NCBI GenBank assembly: GCA_034522075.1
Contig: JAXHLO010000016.1
Location: 17,313 to 81,312, forward strand
Source: UBA7803 sp034522075
Lineage (GTDB): Bacteria; Pseudomonadota; Gammaproteobacteria; Pseudomonadales; Azotimanducaceae
Length of the DNA stretch: 64,000 nucleotides
Direction of reading: 5' to 3'
Position 1 is the stretch's first letter, and every line of letters starts with the position of its first letter. This document shows, piece by piece, positions 54,333-64,000 of the stretch. The translations under genes were made by a program, and so were the position numbers. The notes below the pieces were generated by a model. It did not search any database. It was not told the DNA's origin and saw only the letters and a program-made list of their open reading frames with translations.

Positions 54333-56015
54333 ATGCCTGACAGCGACGCAAAGATCCGCGAGGGCCTGGCCCTGCAGCGCCGCGGTGAGCTCGATGCCGC
54401 CGCCCGCATCTATCTGGAACTGCTCGGCGCCGAGCCCGACCAGGCAGCCGTGCTGCACTACCTGGGGCTGCTGCGCTTTCAGCAGGGCCAGCTCAGCGAA
54501 GCGCAGACGCTGCTCAGCCGCTCGCTGCGGCAGGCGCCGCGCAACGCCAATGCCTGGAGCGATCTGGGCATGGTGAAGGTGCGCCTGGAACTCACCGACG
54601 AGGCCCTGCAGGCATTCGACAACGCACTGCAACTGGCCCCCGATCACCCGGACGCGCTGAACAACAAAGCCCAGGCGTTGCGCAGGCTCGGCCGCTTCGA
54701 CCAGGCCCGCCCGTTGCTCGAACGCCTGGTTGCCCTGCAGCCCGAAGCCGCCACGCCGCTGTACGCCCTGGCCGATGTGCAGCACAAGACCGGTGATGTG
54801 GAGCAGGCCATCGACACCTTCCAGCAGGCGCTGCGCCTGCGCCCGGACGACCGCCGCATCCGTCTGGGGCTGGGCGATGCCTGCGAGACTGCCGGACGTT
54901 TCAAGCAGGCACATCTGCAATATCTGGCCGTGCTGCGCCGGGAACCGGACAGCCCGCTGGCGCTGGCCCGGCTGCTGCAACTGCGCGAGGGTGAGGTAGA
55001 CACGGCCTGGGTGGAACGGGCCCAGGCCCTGGCCGACGATCCCGCCACCCCCGAGGACGGCCGCATCCGGCTCAATGTGGCGCTGGGCTACTACTACGAC
55101 CGCCAACAGCAATACACGGCAGCATTCCACCGCCTGGAGACCGGCTACGATGTGCTGGCGCGGCGCGAACCCTTCGACAGCGGCGGCTACCGGCGCGCCA
55201 TCGACGGCCTGATCAACGAACTGACCGAAGACTTTTTCGCAACGGCAGCGAACTCCGGCGTGGAGTCACAGCGGCCCATCTTCATCGTCGGCATGCCCCG
55301 CTCCGGCACCACCCTCACCGAGCAGATTCTCGCCAGCCACTCGGCAGTGGCCGCCGGCGGCGAGCTGTCCATGCTGCTGAAGGTGAGCTACCAGATCCGC
55401 GAGCTGTCGGCCAGCGGCGAACCCTACCCGCGCGGGTTGAAGAGTGTCGGGCGCATCGGTCTGCGGCAGATGGCGCGGCGCTACCTGGAGCACCTGGACA
55501 AGGTCTCCAGCGACGCCGGCCGGGTCACCGACAAACTGCCCTTCAACTTCATGCATCTCGGGGTCATCGCCCTGCTCTTTCCGCAGGCGCGCATCGTGCA
55601 CTGCCGGCGCCATCCGCTGGACAACTGCCTGTCGTGCTACTTCACCAGCTTCGCCGACCAGATACGCTTCGCCAACCGGCTGGATACCCTGGGCCACTAC
55701 TACCTGGAATACGACCGGCTCATGCAGCACTGGCACGACGTGCTGCCGGTGGAGATATTCGATCTGGACTACGAGGAACTGATCGACGACACCGAAGGGC
55801 GCATCCGCGCCCTGCTCGACCACTGCGGCCTGCCCTGGGAGGATGCGTGCCTGTCCTTCTACGAGACTCAGCGCGGGGTGCGTACGCCCAGCCGCTGGCA
55901 GGTGCGCCAGCCCATCTATCGAGGTTCCGTGGAACGCTGGCGCAACTACGAGCAGCAGTTGCGCCCGCTCCAGGAGATTCTCACGCCGGTGCTGGAACGG
56001 CGCCGCTCAGGGTAG
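54333..56015 (+). CDS. TPR-sulfotransferase family protein (copy 1)
   Basis: A 560-residue protein. Residues 1-230 are about six TPR units (LQRRGELDAAARIYLELLGA and following). Residues ~300-555 are a sulfotransferase: the 5'-PAPS loop is IFIVGMPRSGTTLTEQILAS (P-loop-like), the 3'-phosphate region VTDKLPFNFMHLGVI and VHCRRHPLDNCLSCYFTSF. These transfer sulfate from PAPS to small molecules or peptide tyrosines; the TPR part may hold the substrate protein. The ATG at 54333 is 5 bases behind the C69-like gene stop, indicating co-transcription. It overlaps the convergent second C69-like gene by 9 bases. Confidence 0.88.
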   Translation: MPDSDAKIREGLALQRRGELDAAARIYLELLGAEPDQAAVLHYLGLLRFQQGQLSEAQTLLSRSLRQAPRNANAWSDLGMVKVRLELTDEALQAFDNALQLAPDHPDALNNKAQALRRLGRFDQARPLLERLVALQPEAATPLYALADVQHKTGDVEQAIDTFQQALRLRPDDRRIRLGLGDACETAGRFKQAHLQYLAVLRREPDSPLALARLLQLREGEVDTAWVERAQALADDPATPEDGRIRLNVALGYYYDRQQQYTAAFHRLETGYDVLARREPFDSGGYRRAIDGLINELTEDFFATAANSGVESQRPIFIVGMPRSGTTLTEQILASHSAVAAGGELSMLLKVSYQIRELSASGEPYPRGLKSVGRIGLRQMARRYLEHLDKVSSDAGRVTDKLPFNFMHLGVIALLFPQARIVHCRRHPLDNCLSCYFTSFADQIRFANRLDTLGHYYLEYDRLMQHWHDVLPVEIFDLDYEELIDDTEGRIRALLDHCGLPWEDACLSFYETQRGVRTPSRWQVRQPIYRGSVERWRNYEQQLRPLQEILTPVLERRRSG

Positions 56016-57506
56016 CTGACAGGTGACGTAGGGTCCGTACCGGGTGCTGATGGTATGCGTATCCTGCGGGGCCCGATAGCCCACCAGCAGACGGTGACGT
56101 GCCTCCACGCTGGCCAGCAGCGCCCGGCCGAGCTCCAGAGACGCCCTGGCCCGGGCGGTGGTGTAGTCGTCGAGAACGCCCGCCGCCATGTCGGCCTCGC
56201 CGGCCTCGAACAATGCCAGAGCCCGTGCTTCGATGCCCTCGCGCTCAGCCAGACTCACATCTTCAAAAGCGCCGAGCGCTTCGGTGACTTCCGGCAGAAA
56301 GCGTGCCGGCGCATCGCAGGTGTAGTACATCAGACGCTTGAACAACCGTCCGGCGAACTCCGAGGCTTCCTGAATGGCGAAGTCGGGGGTGACGAAGCGG
56401 GTGGCCTCGCCCTTGGTGAGATAGCGATGCTTGCCGAATTCCGGCAGCACCCGGGTATTGCCGATCCAGTACGGCACGAACGGTGCCGTCACCGAGCCGG
56501 TGGGCGCTACCCAGAGCATCTGCAGGTCCGCCACGGGCAGGCGCTGGCGGATGTGGGCCACCTGGCCGTAGCCGGCCGCATCACTGGAAATCAGTGGATC
56601 GCGCACGGTGTCGAGCATATCCCGCACGCTCACGCCGCCCTGCGCCGCCCGGGCGCGCATGCGCTCTTCGATGATGACGACAGCCTCGGAGCGGCCCTCG
56701 CCGTTGCCGTAGACGTCGTTGACGTTGAAGGGCGCGCCGGAATCCGGGTCGTACCAGCCCTGCTCGACGGCGAAATCGATGAAATTCGCCGAGCCCAGAT
56801 AGTCGGGGTGGTCCTGAAAATCGAGCGGTATCTCTTCGATGTAGCCGGGATAGGACATGCGCACGTCCTGCGGCCCGAGCCGCTCGGCGATCCACAGCCC
56901 CTGGCCGCCGGCGAAGTTCAGCACGACCCAGCCCTCGTCGGCATCGGCAAACAGGTGGGAGTTGCCGCCGTAGGTCGAGTAGCCATACTCGTCCATGAGC
57001 GCGCCAATGATCTCCACGGCCTCCCGGGCGGTACGCGCCCGCTCCATGGCGATGCGCGACAGATCGCTGTAGTTGGGCCCGCGCTGGGGGTTGGGCGTCA
57101 TGGCCGCCAGCTCGTCGCGTGACGGTGCCCAGATATCACGGCCTGCCACCCCGTGCTCGTTCAGACCGCCGTTGGTCAGCGGCGGCGGAAAGCCTTCGTA
57201 GTCGGAGTAGTTCATGGTGATGTATTTCGCGGTCTCGCGGACCTGCGGAATCTCGATGAACTCGCCCGGATACGTGGCCTTGTCATCCACGCCCACGGAA
57301 ATGGTGGCACCTGCCGGATGGCTCCTGCGCGGAACGATCTCCAGCCAGTGGCTGGAGACCTCCTCGCCGGTACCGCCGAGCAGCACGCTGCCGTCCGCGG
57401 TCAGCTCCTTGCCGACGTAGATACCGTAACTGGCAGCCACGCCTCGAGCGACGGGCAGCAGCGGCGAACAGGCCGAGGTAACGCGCAATAAGTCCTTCAC
57501 GCTCAT
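56007..57506 (-). CDS. C69-family peptidase-like protein with Ser at the nucleophile position (copy 2)
   Basis: A 499-residue paralogue of the gene at 52804. After a short leader the mature start is SYGIYVGKELTADGSVLLGG with Ser26 at the nucleophile site, again not Cys. SSHWLEIVPRR, TYGGNSHLFADADEGWVVLN, WVAPTGSVTAPFVPYWIG and AGRLFKRLMYYTC are shared almost word for word with copy 1. The leader (MSVKDLLRVTSACSPLLPVA) is weakly hydrophobic, so the signal peptide may be altered by an indel. Both copies having Ser argues against a sequencing error at that codon. Confidence 0.78.
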   Translation of the reverse strand: MSVKDLLRVTSACSPLLPVARGVAASYGIYVGKELTADGSVLLGGTGEEVSSHWLEIVPRRSHPAGATISVGVDDKATYPGEFIEIPQVRETAKYITMNYSDYEGFPPPLTNGGLNEHGVAGRDIWAPSRDELAAMTPNPQRGPNYSDLSRIAMERARTAREAVEIIGALMDEYGYSTYGGNSHLFADADEGWVVLNFAGGQGLWIAERLGPQDVRMSYPGYIEEIPLDFQDHPDYLGSANFIDFAVEQGWYDPDSGAPFNVNDVYGNGEGRSEAVVIIEERMRARAAQGGVSVRDMLDTVRDPLISSDAAGYGQVAHIRQRLPVADLQMLWVAPTGSVTAPFVPYWIGNTRVLPEFGKHRYLTKGEATRFVTPDFAIQEASEFAGRLFKRLMYYTCDAPARFLPEVTEALGAFEDVSLAEREGIEARALALFEAGEADMAAGVLDDYTTARARASLELGRALLASVEARHRLLVGYRAPQDTHTISTRYGPYVTCQLP

Positions 57507-57518
57507 GCGCTTACCTGA

Positions 57519-59857
57519 TCAGACGTGTAGCGCAGACCCAGCGCTCACGGCCTGCTGGTCGATGAACATGATGCCGTAGCCGGGGTTGCCCTGCTTGGCG
57601 ACCATGATGTCTTCGTCGAACACGTTCTGCCAGTTGAAGGTCGACTTCGAAATCCTGGAAACGGCCCGAACGCGGCGCGTAGGACGCATGCAGATCGAAC
57701 CGCTCGTGGGCGCCGGCATCCGGCTGCCGAAGCGGTCCACGTTGGACGTACCTTCGATGAAGGAATAGTCGCCGCTCACCTTCACCGTACCGCCGACGCG
57801 CAGCCCGGCCGCCGGCCCGTCCAGGAACTCGTAGGTGGTGGTGATGGCGCCGGAGTGCTTCGGCGTGGTACGCGGCGGCGTGGAGTTAGTGTTGTTGGGG
57901 TTGTTGATCTCCGCATCCATATAGGCGTAGTTGGCCGACACGTTCCAGCCCGGCAGAATCTCGCCAATCAGCTCGAATTCGACCCCCCGAGCCTCCTGGG
58001 TGCCTTCCAGAACCGTACTGCCGAAGCCGCCGAAGGAACCGAGGAACGAGCTCGAAACCTCGATGTTCGTGATCTCGTAGTCAAAGCAGTGCCAGCGACG
58101 GCACCCACGGCAGCCACCGAGCATTTCGGCCTTCAGACCGATCTCATGCTGGACCATGTTCCTGCGGCGCACTGACCGTTTCGCCGTCCTCGTTGGTGAA
58201 GGTCTGCGGCTCGAAGCCCTCGCTGTAGTTGTAATAGACGCGGGCATCGTTGACATAGCCCCAGTCATTGAGCAGATCATAGGTCGCGCCGAAACGATAG
58301 ACGGTCTTCTGGTAGTCCACGACATCGCGGGTCGGCGGATCGATGTCCTCATTACGGTTGCGGGGAATCGTCGGTCTATCGATTCATTGTCGTGATATAG
58401 CACGCCGGCCAGAACCTGCAGGCGATCGGTCGGGTTGAGCAGGGTCTGCACGCTCAACTTACATGAGTCTTCGACTCCTCCAGACTGATCTGGCGGCACG
58501 CCGAAGAACGCTTCGCGGTCTCCCATCGACCGGGACACGAATTCCGGATCCATCCGTAGAAGCCGCGGCGTGCCGTCGTAGACACCGTCGGAGTACCAGT
58601 CCATATTGGCGTAGCCCTGAAACTGGCGAATTCGAGCAGCTGGTATCGGCTCGGCTCCAGATCCTCGCGGTATTCGAGCGCCCCGTACACCTGGTGATTA
58701 CGACCGAACAGTTCGTAATCGCCGCCAAGCGATTGCTGGAAAGTCAGATCCTCGCCTTCGCGTTCGATATCATAGGAGTAGATGTAGATCTCATCATCTC
58801 CCAGCGCATACGCACCGAATGGACCGAACGGATAATAATACCCCATCTCCTCTTCGTACCGGTGCCAGGCCAGCTTGGACTCGGCCGTCCAGCCATTCAG
58901 GAATCGATGTTCCAGTTCAGCAATACTGAAATCGATATCTGCGCTCTCATTCGACTGGTCGGGATGGGAAAAGTACCACTCCTCAGGGTCGGCGTCGGGA
59001 AGGACCAGTCTGTCATCGGGTGTCTGGACGAGCGCCCCGCCGTCCCATGGGTCGGTATTGCGGTGCTGCTGGTAATGGGTCCAGCTCACCGATGTAGCCG
59101 GCGTGATATCCCAGTCGACCGCGCCCAGCCATCATGCCTGTCGGTAGTTGGGGAAGTCTTCGCCGTCGATGTCCAGCGGCAGACCGAACTGGTGGTACTT
59201 GGCCTACCAGACGGCCGGACACCGAACCGTCCTCGGTCAGCGCGCCGTTGAACGTCGCCGTAGACGCTTGTGCGCGTCGTAGCTGCCGACTTCGCTGCCG
59301 AATTGCATCCGCGTATCCGGCGAAGCCTGCTTGAGGATGGAGTTGATTTCACCACCGAATGAGCCGGTTACCCCGTAGATGGCCGTCGCCGGGCCGCGCA
59401 CGACCTCGGTGCGCTCAGCCGCATAACCGCGGAGCTGACTGATGGGGTTATCCAGCCGGATGCTGTTGATGCGGCGTGTCAGGTTAAAGACACCGCGCAT
59501 GACGATCTGGGACAGACCGAAACCATAACCGGAGCGCTGAACACCCGGCACCAGGTCGGTAGCCTCATAGGCGGAATCGGCGTTGATGGTCTTCATCATC
59601 TCCGGGGTCACCACGGACACCGCCTGCGGGGTTTCCACCAGCGACATGCGCAGGCCCGTAGCACTGGTCTGCTCGTCGGGACGGTATTTACGTGCCACGC
59701 CGCGCACCACCATCTCTTCGATGGGGCCGCTGCGATCGGCCTGCACGGGTTCTGCGGCTTGCGCATGGACGCTGTGGGCGCCGGCTGACACCAGGGCCGT
59801 GGAGGCCATCAGGGTGTGCAGATAGCGCGACCGCGAAGTCGAGTTGCTGTTTGCCAT
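57519..59857 (-). pseudogene. TonB-dependent siderophore-type receptor (multiply frameshifted)
   Basis: Begins at ATG 59857 with a signal peptide (YLHTLMASTALVSAGAHSVH), then EEMVVRGVARKYRPDEQTSA, the plug with SVVTPEMMKTINADSAYEAT, VMRGVFNLTRRINSIRLDN and VVRGPATAIYGVTGSFGGEI. The barrel is split over three or more frames: HYQQHRNTDPWDG and YELFGRNHQVYGALEYRED (about 59089-58500), then NVSANYAYMDAEINNPNN and FNWQNVFDEDIMVAK near the end. These match FhuE/FoxA-type siderophore receptors (TIGR01783-like layout), which import ferric siderophores with TonB energy. At least four frameshifts interrupt it. It lies 12 bases after the second C69-like gene on the same strand. Confidence 0.75.
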
Positions 59858-60037
59858 TGGCGTAGATACCTCTAGATTTATCGATGCTTCAATCAGTTGT
59901 TCGGATGTGACCCGGCCGCAGCACATCTGGCGCACCAGACGCGCTTGTCGGCCGACCAGGGTCAGCACGGTGAAAAGGGTCAATCTGCAGCGGCGCGCTA
60001 CAATGGGGCGGCAGCGCGCGGGTGGCGGCGATTGATA

Positions 60038-60063
60038 GGCAGGAACTATAATGCATTCCTGCC
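60038..60063. promoter_or_regulatory. Dyad centred on a TATAAT box upstream of the trigger-factor-like gene
   Basis: A perfect 8-bp inverted repeat GGCAGGAA-N10-TTCCTGCC whose loop holds TATAAT (60047-60052). A repressor binding here would cover the -10 element of a promoter for the gene at 60101. The repressor is unknown, and no good -35 box is seen. Confidence 0.45.
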
Positions 60064-60100
60064 AACGTGTCGATCAATTAAAACGGAGCCCGCCCGCAAC

Positions 60101-60985
60101 ATGAGCGAATCCCGCGTACTCGACGAACAGATCGACGGGCTCACATACCGTTTCCGGATCGCCCTGGACAGCCGCGAGATGACGCGCGCTGTGGACACCC
60201 AGCTCAAGACCCTGGGACGCACTGCGCGTCTGCCCGGCTTTCGCCCTGGCCGTGCGCCGCTGCCGATCCTGCGCAACCGCTTCGGCCGGCAGGTGCGGGA
60301 AGCCGTGGCAGACCGCATGGCCATGGACGTCGCCCGGCGTATCATCGTCGAACGCCAACTGCAGCCGGCACGCCGTCCGGCTCTGCACATGGACGCGGCC
60401 GCCGATCCGGGTGAGCCGACGTTCACCCTGCTGCTCGAGGTAGCCCCCACCGTCGATCTGGGAGAATTGCCGGCGTTCGAGCTGCGCCGCCTGCAGCCGT
60501 CGCACCCCGACCCGGAACTCGAAGCACACGCCGACTCTCTGCTGCGCCGAGAGCTTTTCGATGCGCTCACCGAACGCTACGACTTTCCGGTGCCCGCCGA
60601 CATGGTGGAAAACGAGTACGCGCGCATCGTTGCCGGATTCGAAGCCCAGGTGGGCGAACGCATCGACCCGACCCTGGCGGACAGGCTCCGGGCCATTGCC
60701 GAACGGCGTATCCGGCTCGCCATTATCTTCACGGAAATCGGCGCCGCCTACGACATTCACGTTCCCCGCGACGAGGTCGAAGCACTGGTTGAGCAGCAGG
60801 CGGAACGGGACCCCGAGCACCAGGCGGCCATTATCGATTACTACCTCGACCACCCCACGGCGATGGCGGAGTTGCAGTCACCGCTGTTCGAAGACCGCGT
60901 CGTGGCATTTCTGCTCGAGCGCAGCCGCATCGAGGACGTGAACGTCAGCACCGAGGAACTGCTGGCGGCCGTGGAGCAGGCGTGA
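60101..60985 (+). CDS. Trigger factor-like chaperone lacking the PPIase domain
   Basis: A 294-residue protein related to trigger factor. Residues 1-110 are the ribosome-binding tail with the signature LPGFRPGRAPLPILRNRFG (G46-P53 corresponds to the canonical GFRxGxxP loop). The usual ~90-residue FKBP-type PPIase domain is absent. Instead the sequence passes from VDLGELPAFELRRLQPSHPD straight to C-terminal arm helices (FDALTERYDFPVPADMVENE ... IDPTLADRLRAIAERRIRLA). It therefore resembles a chaperone-only trigger factor. The stop overlaps the second TPR-sulfotransferase start (GTGA), so the two are coupled. Confidence 0.8.
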   Translation: MSESRVLDEQIDGLTYRFRIALDSREMTRAVDTQLKTLGRTARLPGFRPGRAPLPILRNRFGRQVREAVADRMAMDVARRIIVERQLQPARRPALHMDAAADPGEPTFTLLLEVAPTVDLGELPAFELRRLQPSHPDPELEAHADSLLRRELFDALTERYDFPVPADMVENEYARIVAGFEAQVGERIDPTLADRLRAIAERRIRLAIIFTEIGAAYDIHVPRDEVEALVEQQAERDPEHQAAIIDYYLDHPTAMAELQSPLFEDRVVAFLLERSRIEDVNVSTEELLAAVEQA

Positions 60986-62352
60986 GCACCGAGCCATGGT
61001 GCCGCCGCGGCCTGGAACGGGCCCGCCGCGGTGACTTTGCCGGCGCCGCCGGCGACTTCCGCCGCGCCCTGGCAGCCGCTCCGGATGACCAGGCTGCCTG
61101 GCAGGGCCTGGCGCGCGCTGCCCTGGCGCTGCAGGACCTGCGGGAAGCTTCGCGGGCCGTAGAAACCATGATCACCCGCTTTCCCGACAGCGCCGTCGGT
61201 CACCTGCTGGCCGGCCACGTCGACAAAGCCCGCGGCAACACGGCGGGCGCCATGCAGAGCTATCGCCGTGCGCTGGCCTGCGACGGCGGTGCCGGAGAGG
61301 CGCTGTTCGGCCTGGCGGATCTGGAACCGACCGCCGCGGATCCGGAGCTGGCCCACCAGGCTCGTCAGGTAGCCGACGACTCCTCCGCCCCAGTGCCTGA
61401 TCGGGTCAATGCCGCATTTGCCTTAGCGCGAATCTTCGATGCGGCCCGGGACTTCGCCGCGGCCATGGACTATCTGACCACGGCCAACGAACTGGCCCGG
61501 ACGGACCTGGCACGCCAGGGCATCGTGTACGATCCGGCGGAGGTCGCGGCGCAGATCAGCGCGACCATGGCCGCCTACACCCGGCGGCGAGCTTCAACGG
61601 CAGCCGCTGGATCCCCTGCCCGTGGATGTCACACCCATTTTCGTGATCGGCCTGCCGCGCTCGGGGACGACCCTCATCGAGCAGATCCTCGCCAGCCATC
61701 CCCGGGTCGAAGCCGGGGGTGAACTGACGGCTGCCATGCAATGTGAACAGGAGTTCCGCCAGCAGCGCCACGCTGCCGGCCGCACGGGACGGGTGGAAGC
61801 TTCTGATGCCACCGACCGCGCCCTGCTGGAAACCGCCCGGGAACGCTATCTGGAGGCCCTGTTCGAGCGCAATCTCGACGCGCCGTTCATCGTCGACAAG
61901 CTGCCGGCCAATTTCCGCATCGCCGGCTTTCTGCGCCTGCTGTTCGCCGCGGCGCCGATCATGCACAGCCGCCGCCAGGGCGCCGCCACCTGCTTTTCGC
62001 TGTACAACGCCAACTTCGCCGGCCATGAACCCTACTATCACGACCTCGAGCACCTGGCGCACTACTACGGTCAATATCGGCGCCTGATGCAGCACTGGCA
62101 CGAGGTCGTCGAGCCGCCGCTGCACACCGTGCATTACGAGGCGCTGGTGACCGACCCGGCCAGGCAGATCCCCGCGCTGCTGCATGCGCCGGTTCTGGAC
62201 CAGCACCCCACCCCGTCTGGCATCGCCAGCAGCGGCCGGTCTTCACCGCCAGCCATGCTCAGGTTCGCCGGCCCGTGTACACCACGGCCGTGGACCACTG
62301 GCGCCACTACGCCGCCTGGCTGGGCCCGGTGGCGCAACTGGACGGCCGTTGA
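60982..62352 (+). pseudogene. TPR-sulfotransferase family protein (copy 2, frameshifted)
   Basis: The N-terminal TPR part (60982 to about 61590, GTG start) has GDFAGAAGDFRRALAAAPDD and MQSYRRALACDGGAGEALF. The sulfotransferase part follows in another frame from about 61622: PIFVIGLPRSGTTLIEQILAS, VDKLPANFRIAGFLRLLFAA, YYGQYRRLMQHWHEVVEPPL. Near 62190 a second frameshift moves the end to a third frame (QVRRPVYTTAVDHWRHYAAW) with a stop at 62350-62352. If corrected it is ~450 residues and a close relative of the gene at 54333, though with fewer TPR units. It is coupled to the trigger-factor-like gene. Confidence 0.75.
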
Positions 62353-62401
62353 CCTGCGCCAGCGCCATCGAGTTCAACAGCTTCCCGCCGCGTGAGGCCG
62401 A

Positions 62402-64000
62402 CTACATCTGAGCCCGGCGCGGCAGCGGCTGGCCCAGCCCCCGGCTGGCCAGGAACTCGTCGTAAGTGCCCTTGAAGTCGCTGATGCCGTCCGCGCCGAT
62501 CTCGATGATGCGGGTGGCCAGCGAGCTGACGAACTCACGGTCGTGGCTGACGAAGAACAACGTGCCGGGGTAGTTCTCCAGCGCCAGGTTCAACCCTTCG
62601 ATGGACTCCATGTCCAGGTGGTTGGTGGGCTCGTCGAGCAGCAACGACGCATTGGGGTTGACCAGGCATGAGCTTGCCGAACAGCATGCGCGGCCCTGCT
62701 CACCGCCGGAGACAGCACGCGGCATCTGCGACTGTTGACGCTCGTCTCTGGAGAGCAGCAGGCGTCCGAGCGTGGCGCGGATGGCCTGCTCGTCTTCGTT
62801 GCTGCGGCGCCACTGGGACATCCACTCGAACAGGCTGATCGGCTTCGGGAAATCTCGGCGCCTGCGGTCCTGGGGCGACGGAGCCGACGTCGGCGTGTCT
62901 CCGGGCCCACTTGATGGTTGCCCGTCGTCCAGTGCCGCAGGCGGTCGGCCAGGCAGCGCAGCAGCGTGGTCTTGCCCGCTACCATTTGGGCCGATGAACG
63001 GCGACCTCGCTCGCCGGCCTCGATCGGTGCAGGCCGAGTTCGGTGAACAGCGTGACCGTCATACGCCTTGGCCGGCACTGCGACCGCTGACTTCCAGCGC
63101 CAGGCGATGCAGCTTCTTCGCCTGCTCGAAGCGGATGTAAGGGCTGACACGGCTGGACGGTTTGATTTCCTCGAGTTCGATCTTTTCGATCTGCCGTGCC
63201 CGTGAGGTGGCCTGTTTGGCTTTCGAGGCATTAGCCGAGAAACGGCTGACGAAGTGCTTCAGATCGGCGATCTGCGCTTCCTTCTTGGCATTGTTCGCCT
63301 GCATGCGCTCGCGCAGCGCTGTGGAGGCGATCATGAAGTCGTCGTAATTGCCCGGGTAAACGCGCAGCTCGCCGAAATCCAGATCGGCCATGTGGGTACA
63401 GACGCTGTTCAGAAAGTGCCGGTCGTGCGACACGATGATCATGGTGCAGGTACGCTGATTGAGCAGCTCTTCCAGCCAGCGGATGGAATCGATGTCCAGG
63501 TTGTTGGTGGGCTCGTCGAGCAGCAGGATGTCCGGGTCGCCGAACAGCGCCTGGGCGAGCAATACGCGCAGCTTCCAGCCCGGGGCCACCTCGCTCATGA
63601 GACCTTCGTGCTGTTCCACCGGAATGCCGACGCCGAGCAGCAACTCGCCGGCTCGCGCCTCGCAGGTATAACCGTCCAGCTCGGCGAAGGCTGCTTCCAG
63701 CTCCGCCATCTTCATGCCGTCCGCCTCGGAAAACTCGGCCTGGGCATACAGCCGGTCGCGCTCGGCTTTCACTTCCCACAGCTCCTGATGGCCCATGATC
63801 ACCGTGTTCAGCACCGAGTGTTCCTCGAAGCCGAACTGATCCTGGCGCAGCTTGCCTAGACGCTCGTCGGCGCCCAGCGAGACGTTGCCGCTGGTGGGTG
63901 CCAGATCGCCGCCGAGAATGCGCATCAGGGTGGACTTGCCGCTGCCGTTGGCACCGATCAGGCCATAGCGGTTGTTGTCGCCGAACTTCACGGAGACGTT
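62402..64000 (-). CDS. ybiT: ABC-F ATPase, YbiT-like (frameshifted, partial at right edge)
   Basis: An ABC-F translation factor with two ATPase domains and no membrane part. The first domain (64000 to 63059) has Walker A GLIGANGSGKSTLMRILGG, the signature-region SEVAPGWKLRVLLAQALF and Walker B ILLLDEPTNNLDIDSI, then the linker ASKAKQATSRARQIEKIELE. The second domain is scattered by frameshifts between 63060 and 62820 but ends intact with LLLDEPTNHLDMESIEGLNL and FFVSHDREFVSSLATRI. The order and wording match E. coli YbiT, which binds the ribosomal E-site. The N-terminal ~25 residues lie outside the window. Confidence 0.85.

Overview
This window looks like high-GC chromosomal DNA from a gammaproteobacterium. 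The evidence is a CsrA/RmuC/YbiT/GlmS-type gene set, a PhaR/phasin storage system, REP palindromes with a RAYT transposase, and a PdsR/PdsS-like two-component system typical of marine gammaproteobacteria. Genus cannot be set from the sequence. A strong caveat applies: at least ten otherwise ordinary genes are interrupted by single-base frameshifts, and some frameshifts occur in compensating pairs. The source is therefore either an indel-rich assembly or a decaying genome, and start, stop and pseudogene calls should be read with that in mind.

Layout, left part. 1-1769 is the 5' part of a glycosidase-like/LPS-kinase-like fusion running off the left edge. 2.0-4.8 kb is a tight operon (luciferase-like monooxygenase, alpha/beta hydrolase, sirtuin). 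4.8-7.4 kb is a lower-GC island of toxin-antitoxin genes and wrecks (HigA, HicB, RelE/XRE, BrnA-like, HicA-like, XRE, DUF2442-like) interleaved with short duplicated pieces of the flanking sirtuin and phosphotransferase genes. 7.4-10.0 kb holds a phosphotransferase, a CHAD protein and a NadR-like ATPase. 10.2-13.7 kb holds the PdsR/PdsS-like pair, with a REP-RAYT element reading in frame from the kinase. 13.8-19.1 kb holds a metallo-hydrolase and a Ser/Thr kinase-FHA-MORN operon.

Middle. TauE-like permease, pyruvate kinase, a helicase/FAN1-like nuclease pair, csrA, enoyl-CoA hydratase-rmuC, a hybrid histidine kinase, and a catabolic cluster (HpcH/HpaI aldolase, acyl-CoA ligase, 2-hydroxyacid dehydrogenase, exported methyltransferase). 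Then come a PiT-like membrane protein, tRNA-Leu, a peroxiredoxin-glutaredoxin fusion, a broken TonB receptor and glmS.

Right part. 43.5-52.8 kb carries a reversed HicBA-like pair, an odd tRNA-Leu, and a lipid/storage neighbourhood: lipase, GYD-acyltransferase fusion with a stand-alone GYD gene, phasin, wax-ester synthase and phaR. 52.8-62.4 kb carries two C69-type peptidases with a Ser instead of Cys at the mature N-terminus, two TPR-sulfotransferases, a broken siderophore-type TonB receptor and a trigger factor lacking its PPIase domain. The window ends inside a YbiT-like ABC-F gene. Seven REP loci sit mainly at gene 3' ends. The most unusual pieces are the TA island with host-gene duplications, the REP-RAYT/kinase read-through, and the C69/TPR-sulfotransferase/trigger-factor-like cluster.
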